Under the pieces are notes generated by a model. That model ran no database searches, had not been told where the DNA came from, and saw only the letters and a list, made by a program, of their open reading frames with translations. The translations under genes and the position numbers were made by a program. 64,000 nucleotides of DNA. It comes from Anisakis pegreffii. Lineage: Eukaryota; Nematoda; Chromadorea; Rhabditida; Anisakidae. Each line of letters opens with the position of its first letter. Within the stretch, counting starts at the first letter, position 1. The stretch is from contig JAPYMA010000235.1 in the NCBI GenBank assembly GCA_035041965.1, positions 62,001 through 126,000 on the forward strand, written 5' to 3'. Shown one piece after another: positions 48,864-62,700 of the stretch.

Positions 48864-48952
48864 ATTGGGAATCCGAACTGAGACGATCTAGTGTTCATCC
48901 TGAAATAGTAACAGTGTCATCGGAACTCATAGCAATGAGTAAGGACATCTAG
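48864..48952 (+). CDS. Possible terminal exon of an unrecognised gene
   Basis: After a good aatttcag acceptor, a frame reads DWESELRRSSVHPEIVTVSS, then ELIAMSKDI and TAG. The composition and the clean acceptor suggest a real 3' exon needing one base from a preceding exon. The upstream exons are not identified, so no function can be given. Confidence 0.3.
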
Positions 48953-50225
48953 TGAATCGAAAGAGACGCACCCGTGAAGGTTTCGATAAAGCCGCCGCAT
49001 AGAGAGAGACTATCATGCATTTCACAGGTGTGTTATTCACTTGTCGCAATTACATTCATAATCATATGCAGGCAGCATTCGTTCAAGTGACAAAAAACGG
49101 GTCATTCACATTGAATTTCATTTCTCGCAAGTTCACTTTTTGATTTTGACCAGCCACGAGTAAATTTTCGATTGGCTATGAACGCTACGAACGGGCGATT
49201 GTCGCACTGTGCTGATTCAAGTAGCGATTTATGCTGATTTATGGGCAATGCGATATATTGAGTGTTCAGTGCTGGAAGGATATTTTATAAATAGCGTTAC
49301 GAGATAAGCAGTACTTTGAATTGGGAACGACGTTTCGATGGGTTATCTCGTAACAAATATCTGACACATTGAAAGGAAAATGTCGTGATAATAGAATATC
49401 TCATATGGGTCAGCGTGTTTGTTGCTTAGTAGGAGAGGAGCCCACTGTTGAACTTCATATCAAGCAATATGGAAAATAGACGGAATCGCCGAAACCGAAT
49501 ATGTTGAGAGTGTGTGCATGAAACCGAAGAAAAAGATCGGGTGTGATGATCCCTATCTCGAGCTCCATTGTTGCATTTTTTCAATACTCGTTGCGTTCGT
49601 GTTCGCGTTCGCAGCATGTACATAGGAGTGTCCTGCTAGTCTGACTAAGCGCGAATTATTCGTTTTCAAATGTGAAATTGCTCAATTTTGACTGCATGGT
49701 AGGTGGTTTTGATAATGAATGTAAAATTGCTTGATATGGGTTGCAGTTAGTGCGAGTACATGAAGATAACATTCAATAGAAACTGCACATGTTCTTTCCG
49801 AATTGGACGAGAACTTAACAATTTCAATTTCAGAAAACAGCTGCCTATAAGGACGTCTATCTGAATTGCCATGTTTGAGGTGGTGAAATTGGTTTAGTGC
49901 TATCGTCGTTGCGGTAGTTTACGCTGTCGAGTGTTCATATTGTAATGTTATTGTGTCGGTATCTTTAGCGATAAAATGATACACTGAAGTTGTTGCCTTA
50001 ATTTGTTAACACTGAAGTAACGTCTTATGTGAATGTCATTACCTGAATATCTTTGCAGTACTTTTTATTGCCGTTCTTGATATGTATATGTATTTACGGT
50101 CATAGCGAAGGAAAACTGTTATCTGGAGCCAATGGTGGGGAAGAGTTGGCGAACCTCAAATCCTTTCTCTCCGTCTGCGTTATCGAACCGCTGGTATTGA
50201 CTGTGAATTAGTCCGTTTAGGAGTA
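48953..50225. other. Intergenic, 5' flank of the 50-kb gene
   Basis: AT-rich with short unsupported frames. The sequence immediately before 50226 stays open in the same frame back to about 50,116, so the coding start could lie further upstream than called. Confidence 0.35.
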
Positions 50226-51943
50226 ATGATGGAATTTTCATCAAATACACATCTATTGGAAGGAGGCGTAATACCGGTGAATTCACCTCTACAATCTGGC
50301 AGCAGCGAACCTTCAAATCGTAATTATTTACAATGTTTGTTTCTTTCAGAATGCTTTCTGGAATAATACTTAATGATCTTCATCAATAATAATTCTTAGT
50401 AAGTAGCGTGATAACCTTTCAGAAGCTAACGCGCATCAAACAAAAAATATTGGTATGTGTGAAGAATTATCATCGGATGGTGTTTTAGTAAGTGACAAAA
50501 ATAATGTATCAATGAATATTGATAAATTAATATCTCCGAATCGGCGTTGTAGAAGACGTGCTGATCTACCTCCTGATGTATTGGCCAAGGTGAGTGAATA
50601 ACGTTAAGGTTAAGCATGAGGCAGATCTGTTTTAATTTTAGGTACGTGAAAGGGATAAGGAGAGGAAACGACTGACCAGAGTGAGGAAGCAGATGAACGC
50701 AATAAATGGCGATTGCTCACAATTGCTACACCCAAATGAGAATGCGTACAATCAGTCATTCAGTAACAAGCAGTCAAAGACGTCCACCAATGATAACAGT
50801 AATGAATGGAGTATGAAAACGTTGGCGATGAATGTAAGTAACGGCAGTAATCGCTCTGAAAATGGATATGAAGTAGAGGATGATAGAAAAGCGAATTCAT
50901 TGAGCGTTCAAGAATACCTTATCAAACAGACACTGACAGCTGAACAAACGAAGGATGTTGATCAGAAGAATAATCAGAATTCAAATCTCAGTGGTAGTAT
51001 TTATAACGATAATATCTATTATTATTATAATGATCCTAATGTCAGTTTGCCATCCCTACCAGCGCAGCCCAGCAACGCAGTTTACGGCGACCTTGCTACA
51101 GCACCAAACGGATGTGGTGGAGATTCAAATAATGCTCCGTTGATTTTAACAAAAATATCTGGTTTCGAGGTTATCAATGTTGCTGCTGATTATAATAATG
51201 ACGATCTTTCACGTATTTTAAGTGGTAATTTAAACGATGAACTAAAATTGCAATCGAACAACAGTGAAGTTAACGGAAGTGAACGCATGAATTTGTTTGG
51301 ACATGGAAGCGATGCGAATGAGCAGCTGAAAGATAAGGTAGCGAATGATGCAACAAAGGCGGATAATAGCAAAGGCAAACTGATGACCGATAAAAGTAAT
51401 GAAGAGCAGTCAGTGAAGAAAGCACGAAGACGCGCACCGCGATCCAGAAGTGTTTTACCGCCGGACAAGCTGGCATTCATCCGTGCGATTGACGCAGAAC
51501 GTAAACGAATCGCAAGAACACGTTCGAGGTTACTGAAGATGAAAAATCGTATGACGGCTGATAATAAAAGTGATGCAGAAGCAAAGAAAAGTCGATTGTT
51601 GAAGCAACGAAAACATGTGATCAGTGTCGAGGATGCTAACAGATATGGATGGCCGCAACTGAATGATGAGCGTAAAGAACGGATGATATTGCAGAGGAGA
51701 TTTGAAAAGTATCGAATTATTATCGAGAAAATGATTGAAAATGAAAAGGAAATGTGCGGTGGTGAGGTGCCGTTGGAAATCTTGAGAGCGATGGTTGTTG
51801 AACAAGCGAAATTCTTTTCGTTCTTAACACAACGTAACGATTCACGTTGTGGTCGTTTCTGTTCGATGCAGCCGTCGAGCGATAATATCACGACAACGAC
51901 AGCAACAGCACCAGACCAACAATCATCTGAGCCGATCAGCTGA
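50226..51943 (+). CDS. Basic, Asn/Ser-rich protein with a duplicated LPPDxLAxxR motif
   Basis: Three exons join in frame to about 520 residues: 50226-50319, 50423-50589 and 50642-51943 (TGA). I do not recognise the family. A basic helical motif occurs twice: RRRADLPPDVLAKVRERDKE at the exon 2/3 junction and SVLPPDKLAFIRAIDAERKR near residue 350, each followed by an Arg/Lys-rich stretch. About 240 mostly Asn/Ser/Asp residues separate them. The C-terminus is a charged helix (GWPQLNDERKERM, then EVPLEILRAMVVEQAKFFSF). The basic motifs and disordered spacer suggest a nuclear, nucleic-acid-binding protein; this is inference. The large minus-strand ORF opposite exon 3 is an antisense shadow. Confidence 0.8.
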
Positions 51944-53568
51944 ACAGTCCGCAGCGAGAGGCTTAGAAGTTGAAGTAATTCTGAGAATTTAGTGAGGAAT
52001 TTTTACTGTTTTGGGGAGTTTACTCTTTAGTAGTGATTTACGTAATCAGTTTTCTTCTGTTCACTTCGATGAATTAAATTTGATCTCAATTGATTTGAAC
52101 GGAAAAGCTCATGTTTGATGAATTGCATCCAAAATAATTGTGATGCATAATTTACGAAGAACAAGCGCATCAGCAAAAAAAATGTTCAAAAAATTTCCTA
52201 ATTTGGTTGTGAATAGTGAGAAAACTTCGCTGTCAGCTCTAACCTATAGACGCGCTTGTACTTTTTTAATTCTTCGTCATGAGCTCTGCTTCTGATTCCA
52301 TAAAGTCTTTATCGTACATAAACAGGATTTTATTTGGCTTGCGGTAGTTTGTCTTTGTTCCGTCCAGATAATTCTTTCAATTTTATTATGAATCGTTATT
52401 TCATTCATCGTCGAATGTGAATCTCATGCCCGATTACTTATGCGACATCAATGAATGTTGTTCTAATTGAGTGTTATCAAATCATTCTACGAGCAGATTT
52501 CATCTCTCGGAAAAATTAAAGTTATTTTCTATTTAGGTCTTTAATATGCATTTGTGTTTTTAATGTTGCACATTTTTATTTGTTTAGAAATTTATATGCG
52601 ATTGCTCAATTGTATATAGTGACATGCTTAAGTGGAGCATTGTTTAGTCTTTCTGTGACAATGTTGTTTTCGTATTTTTTGCATTGTTATTAACGTTTCG
52701 TTAAGTTATTCAATCTTGTCGGCATCTTTTTTTGCGAAATATGTATTGTTCCCGGTCATTGTTCGATTCATTTCGTTTGTGTATCATTTAAAATGCTTCA
52801 CCTAATTATTTAATATTGGATGGGTAGAAAATTGTGAAATGAATGGCTTCATTTAGCCATTGATTACAGTGCTCACTTGAGTTTGAATGAAATCATTCAT
52901 TTTCATCTACTGCAAAGATTTTGATTTAGTCTTCTTGCCATTTTGAAGTTGATTATCTTATCGTTTTCTTTTCAATACATTTGCAGCCTCATTTGTGTTT
53001 CGATTATCTGAAACGTAATTTGTTTGATGATTAAAGAACAATTCTAAATTCATTTATTTACAATTGTTTTGTGTTTGAAAGAACCGTATTCAAAACGGTC
53101 ATTTAAAAATGTTATCTGAATTTATTATCATTAATTTTATTTGTTTTTGTTATTTTTCTTTTTGCATTAGGTTCGCCGTGTAAGCTGGTTGAAATCGTGG
53201 AGAATTTTATGTTTTTGTGATTGTTTTGATGAGAAATGAGTTTTGCTTTTGATACTGACGTATTGAAATCTACTAAAAATATTTAGAAGATATCCTTTTG
53301 GTAAGAAGCATTCTGAGTGTTGCATTATTTGCGAGAAATGTGTGAGGTGAAATGGAATGTGTAGGAGAATGGTTGATTTCAGCGATGAATCGTGTGCACA
53401 TAACGGTTTTGATGATAGTTTCGAACGAACGAGAAAACGTTAAATAAAAGTGAATCATGAAAATATTTCAGAGTAATCGCATTCACCATTGTTTTCTTAC
53501 GGAGTCGTACTCAACAACAAGCCGCAACCACGGAACGTTTAGTTGAAGTGGAGTACTCAAACAATAAG
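51944..53568. other. Intergenic, T-rich
   Basis: Probable 3' UTR of the preceding gene followed by the 5' flank of the first repeat-motif gene. The plus strand is T-rich. No gene, RNA or repeat was recognised. Confidence 0.45.
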
Positions 53569-56500
53569 ATGAATCAGAATATAGTTCCTGCCTATTTTCA
53601 GACAGGAAGTATATCATCCACGCCTCAACAGGTTGTTTTCTTTTTCTTATCCTACTACCAAGTTCTAGTGAGAGTTACTAGCAGTATTGACTTAATCATT
53701 ATTGATATGGTGATTGTTAAATCATTTGAAGAAGAGAAAAAAATAAACCGAAATTCAGGTACAGTCCATAACACCAACTCAAATGACAATCCAACAGAGT
53801 GGTACAACATTTTTTCAACCGACATCTGGTGCGCAGTTCAACACAACAAGTAGCACACCGGTTTTTCATAATTCAACAGCTACTTTGTTACCCAATTCGG
53901 TATGATTTAGATGCATTTCTAATCTTTGCGTGAAATTGTTAGTGAAACAATGCGATTTTTGCACTGTTTAATCGTTGTTCATTTAGTGCTTCATCGAAAT
54001 GAACCGTTCATTCAAAAACCTTCAGAATATCCAAATCCAGCCGGCATCAATTGGAACAAGTTCGCAGCAACCGCAGCAAATGCGACTCGTTCAGGCGATC
54101 AACCCTTCCTCTCTGAGCACACCGGTCACTTCTGGACAGCCAGGCACCACTGTTTTAGCCGGTAATGCAACAGTACCTATTCCTCATTTGTCTCATTTGA
54201 ACAGAGAAGTTGTGAATAGAACGTGTTAAAACGAACTTACGTTGCAGTGGTGACAGCACAAAATGGAAATGGAACGACCATGCAAATTCTGCAACCTCAA
54301 GGACACGGCGATACAGACGAGAAACGAATCGCGGCTCTGCTTGATTCATACTTCGTCGAACAGCAAACACCAACCACCTCAGGCATCACTCCTCTACAGA
54401 CCACTGCTGTTGTCGCCACCAACTCTTCTTCATCCTCGTACCCATCACCAGCGAGTATTGTTGCGAAGTTAGTCATATTCATCAGTAATGACATAGAAAA
54501 AGTATCAATGTTTTTGCGTAGGTGCACGTTTTGTTTTCGAGATTAGGCACTCAGTGTTATTGTATGATTTCAAAATTCAGTAGGGGAAAATAGATGGTGA
54601 TTGATATGTAGATAGTTGTTCACTCAATCCGATCTTTTGACTGACTTGGGGATTTGTGGAAAAGTTATGAAGACTGATAAGTTGTAGAAGTTTTTCGGCT
54701 GATAAGAAAGATTGAGAAGTGGATGAAAAGAAGTTTGGATGAAAAGCAGATGAATTTGCATGGTAATGACAATAATGTATTCAGATACACGAATAAAAAC
54801 AAAGTTGTAACACCAGAAAAACGCGAAAAGGATATGGCAAAACGTGCGAAACAAGCCGAAGCAGCACGACTTCGCTATCATCGCTTGAGTGCTGAAGAGA
54901 AACGTGAACTGAATGTGAAAAGAACACTGGCACAGAAAAGGAAAAGACAACGTGAAAAAGAGATGGAAGAACTGGAAGAGCTTCTTCGACAGACCAATGA
55001 TATACAGGAGGTGATTACAGTCACTGTTATTATTATTATTTACTGCATCATTACTATTGTTAGCTTTTTTCTTTACATTGCTATCATTAATATTCATAAT
55101 ATTGATAATGCATTGAATATAAACATTTATCCACAAAGAAGTCATCATTTGATTATAATCTGAGTGAAACAATGAATCTATTAAATGTAAATTAAAGGAT
55201 CCGGAGATCACCGAGCAATTGAGAGAGAAACGAATGCGTGCACGTTGGGCAGAAGCAGCACGAAGTCGTTATCAGCGAATGTCATCCGAAGAAAGAAGAG
55301 CACATAACAACCGCAGACGTATGAGGCAGATTGCTGCGGCTGAAGGACTCAAAGGACCCGACGGACAACCTGTATTCATTGAACTTCTTTTATGATCGTC
55401 ACTTTTCTTTTATACTTCAATTATATCAAGCCAAAATGTCACAACAGCAGTATAGCATTGACGGAGGGAAGGGGCATGTATGGTGATTTGATGTAAGCTG
55501 GTTCAGTTCTCAATCCTATTAGTTGTTAGCTATCGCGAGGTTTAGTGCAACTAAAAAGTATGTTTGGGAATGAAAGGAATTTGGGACAGATTTAGTGAGA
55601 AATTATTGATAAGGTAGAATAGAAGCACATGCCAATAGACATTAGTTATGGGTTGTTATAAGCTGATTTTCAGTAGGAGTTCGAGTGTGGGATAGAAGTG
55701 GCTGAAAACAGGTAAAATGTGTTTGAAAATTGGTGTATTTGGTGTATAGTAAATGATATTTTAAGATTAGTGGTCGAGTGAGCATTGAGGGAGTGCAGTC
55801 GTTCGATAGTGCCATACACACAACAGTGCATACACAATTAAAAGTAATTCCCGTTTGCCGCAACAATTGTTCAGTGGTCAACAAGTATTCACACAATTTT
55901 GTGATTTTCCAGGACGAAGAAGCTATTCGACGCCATATCAAAGAACAGAACGCTAAGAAGGCTGAAGCTGCACGTCTCAGATATCATCGTATGTCTGAAG
56001 AGGAGAAACGAGCCTACAATCAGAGAAGGTTGGAATTTCTTTGTTGTATTACTGGTTGTTGTGTACTTTTGTTGAGCAGTCAGTTGATTGGATCTTTGAA
56101 CGAAAAGTTATAGGACGGAAGCATTCCGACGTCGTCGTATGGAAGAGGAGATGTTGCTGGCGATGCCAATCGGACGTATCAATGGTGAGGCATTAGATCG
56201 TGCCCAGCAAATCGTTGTGCGGAATGCGAAGAGGGCTGAGGCTGCGAGACTCAGGTCTTTTACAGTCGTTATTTGATTATTGTACACCTTGTTTTTTTCG
56301 CCCGAAGAATGTATGGAATATGAAGTGCTGTTTTCTAAAGCTATAATGCTTTGGTGAAAGTATATGCACATTTCATGCACTGAATGAACATGATAGTGTT
56401 GCGAAATTCTCTTGAAAAGGAAGAAATGTACTGTTGAAGATATCAACGAATGACACCAGAACAAAGGAAAGCCTACAATCAGAAACGTTATACACCGAAA

Positions 56501-57309
56501 CGAAAACGTGAATCCGCTGAACATGAACAAAATGGTACAAATCGAGGCAGAAAGAAGACTCAAGATGATTTCGATGCATTGACAACACTCGAAAGAGATG
56601 TCATCAAACGCACTCAACAGGTTGCTTTTTTTATTAATTCTTTTTCATGAACTTTACAGTTTCGAATCGGATACATCTATTTGTTTAATCAATTAGGGAG
56701 GAATTCATCAAATGCGAGTGATCATTAATGAAATGAAACAAAGTGATAAATTAAGGCACAACAAGCGCTAATGCGTCAACAACGTAATCCACCGAACGCC
56801 ACCACAACCACCACATATCTGAGTGCAACACCCATCCAGGGTATCCAGGGAACACCAGTTGGAAGCGTGGTGCAGTGTGCCACCACACAAAATCTTGGTA
56901 CGATCCAAACCGTTGGGAATATGAACAGTTCACATATTCAACAGCAACAAAACCAACAGCAACAGCAGTCTCAGCAGCAGCAGCAAATCACTCAACTGCC
57001 ACAGGTTTGTTTTTATTAGTGATGGTTGGTTGTGAGTGTTGTGTGATGTTTGTTGGAGGAGTGCTAGATTGTTTGTGGTATTAGTTCCAGGTTCAGCATG
57101 TTCAGCACCAGCAACAAATCCAACAACAAGCTCAGCAGCAATCCACGCAAAATCAAAACCAACAGCAACAAACAGCCACACAACAAAACCAACAGCATCA
57201 GAATCAGATTCAATACACCAGTTTACAGCTCTCCAATAGCACACCAATGATGGTCAATCAACACTTACAGTCGCAGCAACAAATGGTTAATCCTTATACC
57301 ACGGTATAA
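53569..57309 (+). CDS. STPR-like repeat protein, copy 1 (eleven exons)
   Basis: Exons 53569-53631, 53759-53899, 54026-54161, 54248-54467, 54707-55010, 55198-55371, 55913-56028, 56114-56254, 56440-56620, 56756-57004 and 57091-57309 (TAA) join in one frame to 647 residues. The N-terminus is Gln/Thr/Ser-rich. The centre has four copies of a 27-residue basic helical motif, with cores AEAARLRYHRLSAEE, AEAARSRYQRMSSEE, AEAARLRYHRMSEEE and AEAARLRYQRMTPEQ, separated by charged linkers such as EELEELLRQTNDI and EAFRRRRMEEEM. The C-terminus is strongly Gln-rich. The motif resembles the STPR repeats of FMBP-1-type DNA-binding proteins, but is spaced rather than strictly tandem, so that label is tentative. 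With its Gln-rich flanks, a transcription-factor role is a reasonable inference. A paralogue lies downstream. Confidence 0.87.
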
Positions 57310-59713
57310 TTCCACCTATTCGTTTGTTATAATGTTAGTGATGTGTGTTGGTTCATGTAGCAGTCATAGTTGCTTTATTGGTTTGACAATGTGCTTATTT
57401 CATTGCATCATCCTCTTTTCACTCGCTGCTCTAACAGACAAACAAATATCTTTCAACAGCAAATTGAAATATCGAAGCAAAAGTTTTTATAAATGCAGTT
57501 TATGGTTCAATTTTATGCAAAATGACAATGATAGATTTTTCAGATTTGATAGATGAATGGTGCATAAGGAAGTGAATACGGTGGAGGAATTATTGTTCGG
57601 TTGAATATCGCCAATCAAATTCATTACTGTCATTAATATTCATTTGTTTTCATTTTCAATTAATCGTTTTAAGTGAGTGCCTGTAATCCATTTTTAGAAT
57701 GCTTCGTTTATCACGTCAGTTGAATGTATCATTGATAATGGCAAAATGCATTGTTGTTTCTGAATTTAAAAATATTGATATTTTATTCACAATTGCAAAG
57801 ACGACCTCTTTTCTGACTTCAGTTATCATTTTTATTAGTTAGGTTTTTGGGTGTTTTTGTATTCGTTAGATGTTACGGCATTCTCACTGCAAAGTGCTCT
57901 CTTTGTGTTGTTGGTTCTTGTGTTTTGGTTTCTGGGAGAATTGTCGTGTGCCATTTGTGTAAAGCGGAGGGAAATCCGAATTCATGATGACTGTTTTGTT
58001 CATCGGTGAATGAAGACCGTAAATTGCAATCGCTCGGCTGTGTGACGCTCACTGAATTAATTCCATTTTCTTAAACGTCGAATTATGAGTAATTGAATGC
58101 TCTGCAGAATAAGTTCTGATACGAACTCAAACTCAAAAAGAGAGTAATGCATGTCATACCCAGTTATTCGTTTATTTTGTTCATGAAATTTCTATTTTCG
58201 TTAGTATTTATTGAATAGGTCTAATAAACTGCGTCCGATATTCATTCATGAAACTGTTCATTCGATTACGTTTCATACTGTTGTATATGGTGGAATATTG
58301 CTGTCATTTAATTATCATAATACCATTTTCATTGACTGTATTTTGTTATTCTAATCATCGTCGTAATCATATGACGACATCCACTTTTTGTAAGATTACA
58401 TTTCAATTGATATTCAACAATTTTGTTATGTTGTAATTTCATTAGTGTGGTTTATTGTGTCGAAATTGGTTGCGTTATTCATTTGGCATTTGACTTACTG
58501 AGTTAAGAATTACATTGCACTCTTTAAAAATATGATAACAAAGCGATATCTCAATTGATCTGAGGTTAATGAAACGATCATCGAATCAGAAAATGAAGAT
58601 GAATCAATCAGTCAGTTTCGATTTTGTTTATTATGATTATCAACACTTTTGGATGTTTGCATTTTTTTAAATGTTGGTTTTCGTTAACTTTGGTTTTATT
58701 TTTGTATTTTCACGTGTTATTGTTGTGACAGTCATCATTATTATCAATATCATGTATTGTTGCCTACTCATTGTAATGTTGCAACCGTCATCCATTGATT
58801 CTAAGAGTAGTCATCAGCTGTTATGGGAGATACATTCGGAACTTGTGTTAGTTCGTAAACATTTTCGGTTCCCTCTTATCGCCAGTATTCTTTCTGGTGC
58901 ACTGATAATTTCGTCAGTCGAAATTCATTTCGTATGGCAACTGTTCCCGGAAAGCGTTGAAATGTCCCAGAAAAAAGCCTTCATTCAACTATGCTTCAGC
59001 AAGTTTACTTCTCTTCATCGGTTTTATTATTATTATTATTAACCAGTTATCAGTACCGTTGTTGTTAACTAAACATTCGTGACTATATTATCGTGTTATT
59101 TAACGAATAAAAATGTCGATCTCTGAATTCGGCTGCTCTCGTTCGAATCCATCACGTAACTGTTATTATAACACGCGTGCAGCGCTATCTGCTGAACGTG
59201 ACGGACGGTAGGTATGTTCATTCGTTTTTGCTATATTTATTCACACATTCTAGGAAAATAATTGTGACAAGAATGAAATGAGTCGGTTTTCGAGTAAATT
59301 GCTTTGTTAAAAATTAGCTCAGTATCATTGCTTAACGAAAGGATAAGGCCAGTGGAGTGATTCGCAAAGAAACGCTTTCAATATTATTAAGTGCTCCTGA
59401 TTTTCAATGATCTTTTCAGTTAATGAAGTCACTCATTCATAAAAAGTATTTGAGGGTTGAAGGGTAGAGTTGATTGATTATAACTTCGTACAGTAGTGAG
59501 TGTCACACTAAACCACTTCGTTATCCAGTGTGATACGAAAAAAATTTTCCTTGTGCGTCAGTGTATTGAAGATAGGCGAATCGCGTGAATTATTTAATAT
59601 CGATAAGCATGGTTGCTTCTGCTTGCAGTTAATAGTTTGATTGGGATGTCACTTGAATGAACTACATTTGAATGCGATAGTGATTTGATGATTAGTTGTT
59701 ATTATTGTTCTCA
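57310..59713. other. Intergenic region between the two paralogues
   Basis: About 2.4 kb, T-rich on the plus strand. The 123-residue frame at 58671-59042 starts with a Val/Ile-rich run and ends in a (TAT)n tract. It has no splice context and is not called. No transposon ends that would explain the duplication were seen. Confidence 0.45.
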
Positions 59714-62700
59714 ATGAGTCGACAAGCGTTCTTCTCGACTAATGGTTCGAATGCTATCTCACAGTCACAGTTACTTGAAAATGGTTGGTGATTTTTCTGT
59801 TTGGATATTTTTGGTTTGTGTTTTAGAAATTGAGGAGCTTTCGTTTTTGAGCATTATTTAATGATAATTTAAGGTTTGTTCTTTTTTCAAAATGAAAATC
59901 ATTTAATGTTGATGCGAGAAATGGAAAGATTGTGTGAACGGTCTTTTGCTTAAGTGCTCTAGAACTGTGGTCGTAACTAACTTTAGTACTGTAGGCAAGT
60001 TCAATTCAGTGCGTTGATTGAAACGTTAATCTGATGAATTCAACGTAAAACATATCGAATCTAAGTTCTTCTCTTACTTGGTGTTAAATCTTTTTGCAAG
60101 CTAATGTGAATTTTGTGTTGATACTTTTAATTTCAAACTGTAATGCAGTGCAAGTTAATCAAATTTTGTAAACGAATTGTATGCGTGCATTGTATTTCGA
60201 ATGTCAAAATGAAATGAATTAACCGTCGTCGTTTTACTAAAGAAGATTTGATTAAAGGTATCAATTCGTCAACAATAACCTCAATTCAATTCCAAAATTC
60301 GTCAACGTCACCATCGCTGATATACCAACCTTCCAACACACCAACTTTCTATACCACTACGGAATCACCCTTCAACAATTCTAATGCATTTATACAAACT
60401 TCAAGTGGTGCTCGAAAGGAATATGTAAGCCGATCGTCATATTTTCACTATTATTATCGTTATTGTTCGTATTGCTGTCACTATTGTTATTTCAGCCTTT
60501 TACCTAATCACAGTTTAATCATTATCATCTTTATTACCATTCTCATTATTACCGCAGCTGGATATTGGTTGTGGTTTGTTGCTTCGAGAACGCTTTTCAA
60601 TCAAATCATAATTACAGCAAATAAGTGGTGATATGCGCTCAGACGACAATCAAATAATATACGAACAGTTCTTTGTGGATGTTCAAGATGCATCCACATC
60701 GCAGGTGATCGACGAGTCGAACGTGGTGGTGGATATAGATGACAGCACTCATCAGCAGTCACAAATCGTTGGTGACAAGTAAGTATATTTGCCGTTCAGT
60801 CGCATATCATTCGTTGTTCTGTTCGTCCCATTGCTCTTCCTGCCAAAATTCCAAGTTTTTGAAAGTATTCATGAAAAGTCACTCTGAATGACTATTGACT
60901 ATTCATGACTATTCATGAAAAGTCATTCACCTTCAGATCACTCTCTGAATCCAGTTACCTTCATTTCGTCACATCCTCTTTGGAAAAAATTCCTCCACTT
61001 TATTTTTTATCGCCGTCGTTGTTTGTTCATTGTCAACCTATCATTACATCAGAACTTTCGATTCATTAACTTCATTTAGAATGAACTTTAAGTAATAGTG
61101 AAATAAGCGAAGACGGCTATTTTCAGGTATGAAACAAAAGTTGTTGTGGACGGTGATGAAGATAATGAGATTTCATCTGACGAAAACGAATCCCTCCAGA
61201 TGAAACGAATGAAGCAATCGAATCTGAGAAACAAACGGCGATATAAAGATGGAAAGGGTACGAAACGAGATGTTCAGTCACAGAATCGGAAGGGAGAGCA
61301 GAATAAAGAGGTGGAAGAGTTGGAGAGTCTGTTGCGTAAGACGAAAGATATCGACGACGATGTGAATATCACGAAGGAACTGAAAGAGAAGAGAATGCGT
61401 GCAAGACGTGCCGAAGCGGCCAGAATGAGATATCAGCGAATGAGTTCCGAAGAGAGACGTGAATATAATCAACGAAGACGACTTCGACAACTGGGTATTC
61501 AAGGATCGAAGAAGAACGGTCCGATCGACGATGAAGCCATCAGACAACGTATCCAACAGCAAAACGCCAAGAAGGCTGAAGCCGCTCGATTGCGATATCA
61601 TCGAATGTCTGAAGAGGAAAGGAAGTTGTACAATCAGCGAAGAACCGAAGCGTTCCGACGACGTCGTATCGAAGAAGAGATTCTACTGTCGACGCCAGCC
61701 GGTCGTATCAGTGCTGAGGCGTTGAATAAGGCACAACAAATAATGATGCGTAATGCGAAACGAGCTGAAGCAGCCAGATTACGTTATCGACGTATGACAC
61801 CCGAGCAACGTAAAGCGTACAATCTGAGAAGGTCGTTGGCGAAGAAAGAGCGTGAAAATGGCTTGAGGACAACACCGAATTCATCGATGTCGATGCATTC
61901 TGACGGTAGTGAGTTATTGCAGCTGACACCAATTGGTAGTGATCATGGAGGTTTCGTTGTGCAGGAGAATGCAATACCAACAGAAGAGCAGGTTGTGAAT
62001 ATCACCAAAACGAGTGAAGACAGCAGTAATCTGAGTGAGGAGGCGTTGAATGCTCTTGAAAGAGATGTTGTTCGGAGAACGAAACAAGCCAATATGGTTC
62101 TGATGAAACAACGACGATTTGCGAATGTTCCCGAGCAGCTGATTGTGGTTCGTTTTATTTTCCTTTCAAAATTATTTTAACAGTTGTGATGCTTTTTGGT
62201 TGATAAAAGTGATTGATTTCGAATTGCTTTTATCAGTTAATTAACAACTGAATACTTCGTTACAATTACTCGAAAAACTTTGACCATTCCATCATCATTC
62301 GTTCACTATTGTGAGTAAATTTATATTTTTCATTGCTGTAATCAAATTTAATCATGCAATAATTTCGTTCTCCCCATAAAATTTTCTCACTTCATTGATA
62401 CACCACAAAGGATTGCAGTGATCCTCATGAAATTCATCCGTAATCGACAACCTGAGCAGTAAAATATTACGTGAGTCTGCCAATAAATAAAAGTTGAGTG
62501 ATTACTTTAAAGGTGGCGACTGCTCCAGATGGCACTCAGACAGTGATACCGTCAACAACCACTGAGGATGGCAAACAAATCTTCCATATACCATCGCATA
62601 TCTCGCACCTATCTCCGATACAAACGGCCACCTCGTTATGTTCAACGTCTGAATCGTCCGAGCTGATAGCCGCCGATGTGAAGCATCATTCAGTGCGACG

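Noticed and set aside
51190..51891. 233-residue minus-strand ORF
   Set aside because: Antisense shadow of the third exon of the 50-kb gene; Ser/Leu/Phe-rich with no splice or homology support.
54624..55211. 195-residue minus-strand ORF
   Set aside because: Opposite a repeat-motif exon and its intron; hydrophobic low-complexity composition and no domain.
56108..56617. 169-residue minus-strand ORF
   Set aside because: Antisense to two exons of copy 1, which have strong paralogue support on the plus strand.
58671..59042. 123-residue plus-strand ORF
   Set aside because: T-rich intergenic sequence with a Val/Ile run and a terminal poly-Tyr from a (TAT)n tract; no splice context.
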